Shown: piece after piece, positions 25,359-33,300 of the stretch | Layout: every line of letters starts with the position of its first letter | Numbering within the stretch: the stretch's first letter is position 1 | Assembly (NCBI GenBank): GCA_964580215.1 | Contig: CAZOJT010000012.1 | Location: 12,428-76,427, forward strand | Length of the DNA: 64,000 bases | Direction: 5' to 3' | Source of the DNA: SM23-73-3 sp964580215 | GTDB taxonomy: Bacteria > Zixibacteria > MSB-5A5 > SM1-73 | Program-made: the position numbers and the translations under genes | Notes under the pieces: model-generated | The model's input: the letters and a program-made list of their open reading frames with translations, nothing else | Told to the model about the DNA's origin: nothing | Database searches by the model: none

Positions 25359-28196
25359 CTAATTTCTCGGTGCTTTCAAAATTTCCTTCAGAAACCTGCC
25401 GGTGTATGACTTGGGGACCTTTGCCACCTCCTCTGGCATTCCGATGGCTACCACCCTGCCACCATCATCTCCCCCCTCCGGTCCTAAGTCGATGATAAAG
25501 TCGGCGGTCTTGATCACGTCTAAATTGTGCTCTATCACCAAAACCGTGTTTCCCATATCCACCAATTTGTTCAAGACGCCTAACAGCATTTTAATATCCT
25601 CAAAGTGAAGCCCGGTGGTGGGTTCATCTAAGATGTAAAATGTTCTGCCGGTGGAGACCTTGGAAAGCTCGGTGGAAAGTTTAACCCTCTGGGCTTCACC
25701 CCCAGAAAGGGTGGTGGCAGGCTGTCCTAAGTGAATGTAACCCAATCCCACATCCTTCAAGGTCTTAAGCTTCCTTTTGATTTTAGGAATTTTAGCAAAG
25801 AACTCATAAGCCTCATCCACGGTCATATCCAGAACGTCCGCTATATTCTTCCCTTTGAATTTAATCTCCTGAGTCTCCCGATTGTACCTTTTGCCTTTAC
25901 AAACTTCACAGGGGACATATACATCGGGAAGAAAATGCATCTCAATTTTGAGAATACCATCTCCTTCGCAAGCCTCACATCTTCCGCCTCGCACGTTAAA
26001 GCTGAACCTTCCGGGCTTATATCCCCTCACCTTTGCCTCCGGAAGCATGGCAAAAAGATCCCGGATAGGGGTAAAGACCCCGGTGTAGGTGGCGGGATTG
26101 GATCGAGGGGTTCTGCCAATAGGGGATTGATCGATGTTAATCACCTTATCAACGTTCTCCACACCTGCAGTCCTTTCATATTCTAAGGGGGCGAGTTTGG
26201 AGTTATAAAAATGCTGGGCTAAAATCCGATAGATGGACTCATTGATCAGAGTCGATTTCCCCGAGCCAGAAACTCCAGTCACGCAGATAAATACACCCAG
26301 AGGAAAATCCACTCGAATCCTCTTAAGGTTATTCCCCGTCGCTCCAATTATGCTCAAAAAAGCTCCATTTCCGTTCCTTCTTCTCTCTGGAAGAGGGATG
26401 GACAACCTTCCGGAAAGATACTTCCCGGTTAAAGATTTCTTGCTTCGTTTGATAGTCTCCGGTGTTCCCTGAACCACCACCCATCCCCCATCCTTCCCTG
26501 CCCCCGGTCCCAAGTCTATCACGTGATCCGCAGTTTCAATCGTCTCCCGATCATGCTCCACCACCAGCACGGTATTGCCCAGATCCCTCAAACCCAAAAG
26601 TGTTCCCAGAAGCCTTTTGTTGTCTCTCTGGTGGAGTCCCACCGAAGGCTCATCCAGAATATACAGCACCCCCACCAATCTGGAGCCAATCTGGGTGGCC
26701 AGTCTTATCCTCTGCGCCTCACCACTGGAAAGTGAAGCAGAACGGCGATCTAAAGTAAGATAATCCAGACCCACATCCACCAAAAAGCCCAATCTCTCCT
26801 TTATCTCCTTCAGAATCTGTTTTGCTATCTGGTGCTCCCGTGAAGAAAGCTTTAATTTAGAAAAAAACCTACTAGTCCCCTTCACCGAAAGTTTAGTCAA
26901 CTCTGCTATGTTCAAACCTCCCACCTTTACCGACAGGCTTTCCTTTTTCAATCTGGTTCCATTGCAATCCGGGCAGGGGAGGATTCGCATGTATTTTTCG
27001 ATCCACTCTCTCACCGCCCCAGACTCAGTCTGGCGATAACGCCTCTCTAAATTGGGAATCACTCCTTCAAAACTTCCAAAATATTCTCCCTTCCCCTCCC
27101 CATTCTCCCAGCGAAACCGCAGTTCCTCGCCTCCGGTGCCATGAAGTATAATCTGCTTTACCTGCGGGCTCAATTTGGCAAAAGGGACATATAGGCTGAA
27201 CTTATAATGTTCGGCTAAGCTTTTAAGTTTATGATAATACCAGTTGCCGATGGGATCTCCCCATGAGGCTATGGCGCCGTGGGCGATGGAGATGCTTGGG
27301 TCCGGGACCACCAGATCAGGATCGATCTCCATCTTGGTTCCCAGTCCACTGCAGGTGGGACAGGCGCCATAAGGGCTGTTAAAGGAGAACATTCGGGGTG
27401 AAAGCTCCTCGTAGCTGATACCACAATGCACACAGGCGTAATGTTCTGAAAATAAAAGCTCCTCTCTTCCCACCACATCCACCATCACGATTCCGGAGCC
27501 CAATTTAAGGGCGGTTTCTAAAGAATCCGCTAATCTCTTGGCGATCTTCTTGTTTACCACCAGCCGGTCCACCACCACCTCAATGTTATGCTTCTTATAC
27601 TTCTCCAGTTTGATCTCACTCTCTCCGCCAGACACCTCCATGATTTTCCCATCCACCCGGGCGCGAATGAAGCCCTCCCTTCTGATCTGATCAAATACCT
27701 CCTTATATTCTCCCTTTCTTCCCTTGACCAGCGGAGCCAGTATCTGGATTTTCTTACCCTTAGGAAGGGAAAGTATCAGATCCACTATCTGTTCCACTGT
27801 CTGTTGAGAGATTTTTCTGCCACATTGGTAGCAATAAGGGATGCCCACCCGGGCATACAAAAGCCTGAGATAATCGTATATCTCGGTCACCGTCCCCACG
27901 GTGGAGCGGGGGTTTTTAGCCGAGCTTCTCTGCTCAATGGAGACTGCCGGAGAAAGCCCCTCGATAAAGTCCACATCCGGCTTTTCCATCATGCCCAGAA
28001 ACTGCCTGGCATAGGCGGATAGCGACTCCACATACCTTCTTTGCCCTTCGGCATAGATGGTATCAAAAGCCAGAGAGGATTTTCCTGATCCAGACAAGCC
28101 GGTTATCACCACCAGCTTATCCCGGGGGATCTTCAGATCGATGTTCTTAAGGTTATGCTCCCTGGCGCCCTTGATTCTGATGAAATTCTCACCCAA
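25359..28196 (-). CDS. uvrA: Excinuclease ABC subunit A
   Basis: 945 aa, full length, from a TTG at 28196 with AGAGGTGA upstream. Two ABC ATPase modules are present: Walker A GLSGSGKSS and GVSGSGKST, signatures LSSGEAQRIRLA and LSGGEAQRVKLS, and Walker B ILDEPSVGL and ILDEPTTGL. The zinc modules are seen as CVHCG...CPTCSG and CEACEGDG...CEVCKGKR. UvrA dimers detect damaged DNA and load UvrB. It is divergent from hflX, with a sigma-70 promoter at 28232-28260. Confidence 0.98.
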   Translation of the reverse strand: MGENFIRIKGAREHNLKNIDLKIPRDKLVVITGLSGSGKSSLAFDTIYAEGQRRYVESLSAYARQFLGMMEKPDVDFIEGLSPAVSIEQRSSAKNPRSTVGTVTEIYDYLRLLYARVGIPYCYQCGRKISQQTVEQIVDLILSLPKGKKIQILAPLVKGRKGEYKEVFDQIRREGFIRARVDGKIMEVSGGESEIKLEKYKKHNIEVVVDRLVVNKKIAKRLADSLETALKLGSGIVMVDVVGREELLFSEHYACVHCGISYEELSPRMFSFNSPYGACPTCSGLGTKMEIDPDLVVPDPSISIAHGAIASWGDPIGNWYYHKLKSLAEHYKFSLYVPFAKLSPQVKQIILHGTGGEELRFRWENGEGKGEYFGSFEGVIPNLERRYRQTESGAVREWIEKYMRILPCPDCNGTRLKKESLSVKVGGLNIAELTKLSVKGTSRFFSKLKLSSREHQIAKQILKEIKERLGFLVDVGLDYLTLDRRSASLSSGEAQRIRLATQIGSRLVGVLYILDEPSVGLHQRDNKRLLGTLLGLRDLGNTVLVVEHDRETIETADHVIDLGPGAGKDGGWVVVQGTPETIKRSKKSLTGKYLSGRLSIPLPERRRNGNGAFLSIIGATGNNLKRIRVDFPLGVFICVTGVSGSGKSTLINESIYRILAQHFYNSKLAPLEYERTAGVENVDKVINIDQSPIGRTPRSNPATYTGVFTPIRDLFAMLPEAKVRGYKPGRFSFNVRGGRCEACEGDGILKIEMHFLPDVYVPCEVCKGKRYNRETQEIKFKGKNIADVLDMTVDEAYEFFAKIPKIKRKLKTLKDVGLGYIHLGQPATTLSGGEAQRVKLSTELSKVSTGRTFYILDEPTTGLHFEDIKMLLGVLNKLVDMGNTVLVIEHNLDVIKTADFIIDLGPEGGDDGGRVVAIGMPEEVAKVPKSYTGRFLKEILKAPRN

Positions 28197-28231
28197 CTGC
28201 TCTTCACCTCTTTAGAAAAGGCCGAACTATC

Positions 28232-28260
28232 AATATACGAATAGACTCCCTCTTAGGCAA
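28232..28260 (-). promoter_or_regulatory. Sigma-70 promoter of uvrA
   Basis: TTGCCT and TATATT on the minus strand with a 17-nt spacer, about 36 nt before the uvrA start. I see no LexA-type box overlapping it. Confidence 0.55.
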
Positions 28261-28379
28261 GAATAACTTCATGGATTTTTGTAGATAAAATGCAGGTGAT
28301 TGACATCTTGAGCAATATGATTCACAACTCGTAGAACATGTAGCAAAGTTAGACTGGATCAGAAGTTGTGCAATATCCT

Positions 28380-28621
28380 GCTCCCGGGTGGATGTTATCA
28401 TCTACCCCAATGCCATGGGATCATAATGTCCCACGGGAGCAGAAATTTCTATCCATCTTCGTTTTTTCAGCGCTTTTTTGCTCAATTTTTTTCCCGCTCC
28501 TGGGTGGATGTTATCATCCACCCTAATGCCGTGGGATGATAACATCCCACGGGGAGCAAAGGTGGAGAGGACAATAAATTTTAAGCCATCTTCATTTTTT
28601 CAGCACTTTTTGCCCAATTTC
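28380..28621. repeat. Tandem pair of a double-hairpin element (period ~116 bp)
   Basis: Two units begin GCTCC (28380 and 28496). Each has a hairpin GTGGATGTTATCAT(C)(C/T)AC and a second hairpin GTGGGATGATAACATCCCAC (or a close variant), then GGGAGC, then an AT-rich tail (CCATCTTC.TTTTTTCAGC). A further copy is at 36797-36882 and partial copies at 37365-37389 and 54685-54722. It occupies the divergent uvrA-hflX spacer. Confidence 0.8.
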
Positions 28622-28678
28622 CTGCTGTTTTAAATGTATAATATTATAGAGAGTTAATTTTAAATCAGAAAGGAAAAA

Positions 28679-30022
28679 TTGTTCGAGGTAGCCAAACTAA
28701 GGACAAAAGAAAAAGCCATCCTGGTGGGGGTAAAACTTCCCTCGGTAAACAGATTTGCCATCGAGGAATCCTTGCAGGAACTTGCGCTTCTGACCGAGAC
28801 AGCGGGAGGAGAGATCTTAGACACTGTGATGCAGGAGCGTCAGAAGCTCAATCCCGCCTTTTTTATCGGAAAAGGGAAAACAGACCAGATAAAAAGCTTA
28901 TCCCAAAGATTGGGGGCAAATATTATCATCTTCGATGACGATCTCACCCCAGCCCAGGTGTATAATCTGGAAAAAAATCTGGATACAAAGGTGATAGATC
29001 GGAGTTGGTTGATTTTGGACATATTTGCCAGAAGAGCCAGATCCAAGGAAGCCAAAGTGCAGGTGGAGTTAGCCCAGCTCAAATACCTGCTCCCCAGATT
29101 GACCCGGGGCTGGACCCACCTCTCCAGACAATGGGGAGGTATAGGAACCAAAGGTCCCGGAGAAACCCAGTTGGAGATGGATCGAAGAAGGGTTAAAAGA
29201 AAGATTCTGGAGCTGGAAAAAAATCTTTTGAAGATCGACAAAGAAAGAACAATACAAAGAAAAAGAAGAGAAGGTATATTCAAGGTCACCCTGGTTGGCT
29301 ACACCAATGTGGGAAAATCCACTCTTTTTAATCAGCTCACCTCTTCTTCTGTATTTGTGGAGGAGAAGCTTTTTGCCACCCTGGATTCTACCACCCGGCT
29401 TTTGAAAGTTTCTGAGAATGGTCCGAATTTGTCCATAGGATCCATAGGATCGGATGGCGTTAAGATCGTCATCACCGATACAATTGGCTTCATAAGAAAG
29501 CTCCCCTATCATCTGGTAGCTTCTTTCAAATCCACCTTAGACGAGGTGAGACTGGCTGATCTTTTGTTACACGTGGTAGATATCAGCCATCCTGACTTTT
29601 TGCAGCACACAATCAAGGTGAATCAGGTCCTTTCCGAGCTGGACTCGCTGGACAAACCCACTTTAATGACCTACAACAAAATCGATAAGCTTCCCGGAAG
29701 TTACCCTATTAACCTTTCACCTTACTCTGAGCAAAAGGATAAGGGGATTTTCGTCTCTGCCCAGAATCAGATTGGAATTTCTGATTTGGCTGAGAGAATA
29801 GTTGAATTCGCAAAAGGGGATTGGGCGGAGGCTTCACTTTATCTGGAGAACGGGAACTCAGACTTGCTCCCCTATGTTTACAAAATGGGCGTGGTTACAG
29901 AAAGCAAATTTGAAAAAGAGGGGATTCGCCTGCGGATAAGAGGAAAAAGGGAGAATCTCCAGAAGATAAGAAAATTTAATAGCGGATTGAGGCTGAAATT
30001 TTTGGTGACTCAACCTTCCTGA
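28679..30022 (+). CDS. hflX: Ribosome-associated GTPase HflX
   Basis: 447 aa from a TTG at 28679 with AAAGGA 5 nt upstream; TATAAT stands at 28637-28642. The HflX N-terminal domain ends in GGIGTKGPGETQLEMDRR, followed by a G domain with G1 GYTNVGKSTLF, G3 DTIGFIRKLP and G4 NKID. HflX splits stalled ribosomes. An extra segment before G3 (PNLSIGSIGSDG) is encoded by a direct repeat of TCCATAGGA (29432-29449); the same word occurs in intergenic DNA and other genes, so a repeat may have inserted here without breaking the frame. Confidence 0.95.
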   Translation: MFEVAKLRTKEKAILVGVKLPSVNRFAIEESLQELALLTETAGGEILDTVMQERQKLNPAFFIGKGKTDQIKSLSQRLGANIIIFDDDLTPAQVYNLEKNLDTKVIDRSWLILDIFARRARSKEAKVQVELAQLKYLLPRLTRGWTHLSRQWGGIGTKGPGETQLEMDRRRVKRKILELEKNLLKIDKERTIQRKRREGIFKVTLVGYTNVGKSTLFNQLTSSSVFVEEKLFATLDSTTRLLKVSENGPNLSIGSIGSDGVKIVITDTIGFIRKLPYHLVASFKSTLDEVRLADLLLHVVDISHPDFLQHTIKVNQVLSELDSLDKPTLMTYNKIDKLPGSYPINLSPYSEQKDKGIFVSAQNQIGISDLAERIVEFAKGDWAEASLYLENGNSDLLPYVYKMGVVTESKFEKEGIRLRIRGKRENLQKIRKFNSGLRLKFLVTQPS

Positions 30023-30092
30023 TCGGTCCAATCCTCGCCACGGCAGCCCAACATTCTGCTCACCGCATGGGTCGGGCTCATCCTGAAGGGAG

Positions 30093-30219
30093 TGTTGAAA
30101 AACCCTTTTGGCGGGGCCAACGGAGACCCGTCTGGGAATGCCCTGCCCTATGGACGATAAGTAATTGTCTCCCATAGGGGCGGGAATTTATCCCGCCCCA
30201 AAAAGTGACTTTTTCAACA
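30093..30219. mobile_element. MITE-like element, copy 1
   Basis: Terminal inverted repeats TGTTGAAAAA / TTTTTCAACA enclose two hairpins, one ending GCCCTGCC and one of GGCGGGA/TCCCGCC type. The loop of the first contains the 17-mer CGGAGACCCGTCTGGGA (30121-30137), absent from copy 2 at the same place. No coding capacity. Confidence 0.75.
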
Positions 30220-30307
30220 AGCCCTGAAGGGCTCCCAGTCCGACGATTTTACGGAGTTGAGAGCCCCGTCTACGCGGGTTTTTCTGCTAAAAAAAATCCC
30301 ATTGGGC

Positions 30308-30342
30308 AAAAAAACAAGAGCCCCGCCAAAGGCGGGGCTCTT
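30308..30342 (-). terminator. Rho-independent terminator of the 1961-aa gene
   Basis: A perfect 12-bp stem AAGAGCCCCGCC / GGCGGGGCTCTT with a 3-nt loop is followed on the minus strand by GTTTTTTT. It lies 36 nt past the stop at 30378 and may also act on hflX in the other direction. Confidence 0.8.
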
Positions 30343-30377
30343 GAACTTTTCTAATCCTCAAGATTGAGGTTAGAAAG

Positions 30378-33300
30378 TTATTTGTGCTCCAGTTGTATTG
30401 GTGTCGGAGGCTGATGAATCTGCGGTGTTGCCAATGGTGGTGGGACAGTTCCTCTATACAGGTAGTCTATCAGATATATCACGTCCTCCACATCTCCATC
30501 TATTCCGTCACGATTGCAGTCGCCCATGCAGACAGGATCAGGAGCAGGTCCACCCTTATACACAAAGTTGATCAAAAACAGCACATCTCCTAAGTCGAGC
30601 ACACAAGGAGGATCATGGTACACATCTCCTCTGCCAGACCACATGTCCACTTCAACTGAAACCTGAGGTTCATCCGGATCGTTGGAGCTGATCGTCAGAT
30701 AACAGGTCACAGTCTCATCCACGCACTGGGTAAAGACTGTTCCGTCAAAGGTGAGGACCACTTCAGAGAATTCTCCAGGAGCAACCGTGTCTGCCATAGG
30801 GCTGACCGTAAACGGACAGCCGGCACCCAACATCCAATCTATGATGCTGGCCATCAACTCAGCCCTTGTGCTGGGAGAGCTGTCGACCAGACCTGGGAAG
30901 GCGGTTGTGGTGAAGACGACCTTGTAGCCCTTGGCCGCCGGGTTGTACTGAATGGCTGAGACTCCTCCGTCGGCATCGAACACGTCCACCGCGGCAGATG
31001 ATTGGGTGGTCAGGTAGTCGGTCCACATAGGAACGTCAGGGTTATCCGTGAATCTTTCGGTTTGGAACTCCATATCCTCGGCAACCGATCCGGGAAGACC
31101 GGTGCAGGTATACGGGTCGTTGATCACGTCCTGACTCGCGGAAGCGAGATGCAGATAATCGTAAGGGAAAGTACCCGGTGCGAAGCTTCCGGCGCTGGGA
31201 TAGCTGGCCCAGAGCCAGTCCTGAGCGGACAGGAACAGGTTTCCGCCGCCATCCAGATAACTACCCAAATTAGCCTCATCGTTGGCCGTCAGCACGTCCA
31301 AGCCGTAGTAACCCCAGGTCTCACCGCAGAACCAGATAACTACGGTGTAAGCCTCCATGGTGCTTAGATCCGGTCCGTCCGACAAAGGATCGCTCCAGTC
31401 CACATTGTAGTAATCGTAGACATAACCACCGGCATCCAGAGCGGCCATGTAGATGTCTTCGATGTCGTAATAGGTTCCACCGGGAGTTCCACCATCATCG
31501 TCCACCAGAAGGATGTCTGCTTTCTCGCCCTTTCCGGCAAGTAAAAGCAGTCCCTCTGAGGTGCCAGTACTGGTATACTCAACTGTTGATCTCTTAGCGC
31601 CGATGACCTTGTATGCCTCCTTTGGGGTAAGGCTAGGGTTACCTTTCCCAGCCTGCCGCAAAGCCTCTAAGGCATTCCGGACATTATTTTCTCCTGCCAA
31701 AGTAGGAGGATTCTGTCCGACGGAAATGTCAAACCTCAGCTCTCCTTCTCCTAAGTTGTCCACTCTCAAGGGCTTGTCCATTGAGCATCCAGGAATGACC
31801 CCCATCGATAGTTGCGGCACTACATCGATATCCGGAGGTAGCTCTACTGTCAACCAAACAAAAGCTTCTGTTGTGTCCATCAGTTGTTTTCCGGCGGAGT
31901 TGCTGGCTATCTTCAGCACGTCGTAGTAATCACCCTCAGCAAGTCCATATGCGTCAAACATGACGATCAGACTGTCTGTCTCACCGGGCAGGATCGTGCC
32001 GAAGGTGGTGGGTCTGATGGTCAGCCAGCTATTGGGCTGATGGGTTATGTCGTAATCCAAGTCCTCGCCGCCGGCGTTAGTTATGAACAGGTCTTGCTCA
32101 GCGGTTGAATCTGGATTAAGCTCCTGATAGAAGCTTGATGGGCTTACCGCAATCTTCGGTCCAAACGGCGTACAGTCAAGCCAGGCCACATACTCGCTCT
32201 GGTCTCCACAGGGATAAGCTCCCCAATCCATGGGAGCAATAATGAGCCAGTAGGTCCCGGATGTGACGTAGGCTGACACTGAAAGGGTGTCGCACGTCTC
32301 GGTGGTGTTGATAAAGTCGAGATTGACCAGATCTACACAATCAAACGACACGGGATCGAAGAGCCAGAGCGCCAGCGGGAATTCAGCCACGCAGGTAAGG
32401 GTGAGATCACCTTCCGACACGTCGATCTCGAACCAATCCATATCTCTATAGGCTGATCCAAAGTAGTCGAAAACCCCGCAGCTCCCACAGATTGTGTCAC
32501 CGCAAGCGATTTCCTGGAAAACAAATGGCGTTGAATTGCATCCGCCGTTATAGGTATCGTCATAATCGTCATAGCAGTACCCCTCACCCTCGTCATAGCC
32601 TCCCGGAGGGCACTCAACCACGCAAGGAACCGCCTCCTCGACGCTGACTTCGAACCCGAAGTCCATGGCACCCTTTCCTGGCTCCACATAAACCGGGAAC
32701 CAGTAGCTGGCCGGACCTGGCATATTATTCCACCATATTTGCGGGTCATCAAATCCGCTGGGGCAAGTTACCCATTGGGAACCTGTAGCAGGAATATAGC
32801 TGGGACAATCCGGTGGGCACTCGCCATACAACACGATGCCAACCGTAGCTATATAGGCGCCCGTGGGGCAGAAGTCAACAAATATGTTGTTGCTGGCATA
32901 AGGTACGTCAAACTGGTACCAGACCGCATCCCAATCCAGAACGCCGGGACAATCGATGGTGGCTCCAACAGTCGTTCCATACATAGTCGTCGGGAACGTG
33001 CTGATGATCGGAGCACCAGTGCATTCGTCGTTGTCTGGTGGTGGTGGAGGCACATAACAGCTACAGGTCAATACGCCAGTGCCGGTATTGGAGCTGTAAC
33101 CACCCACCTCGATCAGATATTCTTCACCCGGAAGCACACCGTAAACAGTAATTTGCGACTGCACACCACAGAAGTCGTCGTTGCACTCAATCTCCGTGCC
33201 TAATGGATCGCAAACGCAGCCATCATAAACTGCCAGTTTGGTGTCATACCCGGAACCACACAGGCTGATGGTTGCATTGCCCTCGCAAGGAGCTGTGTAG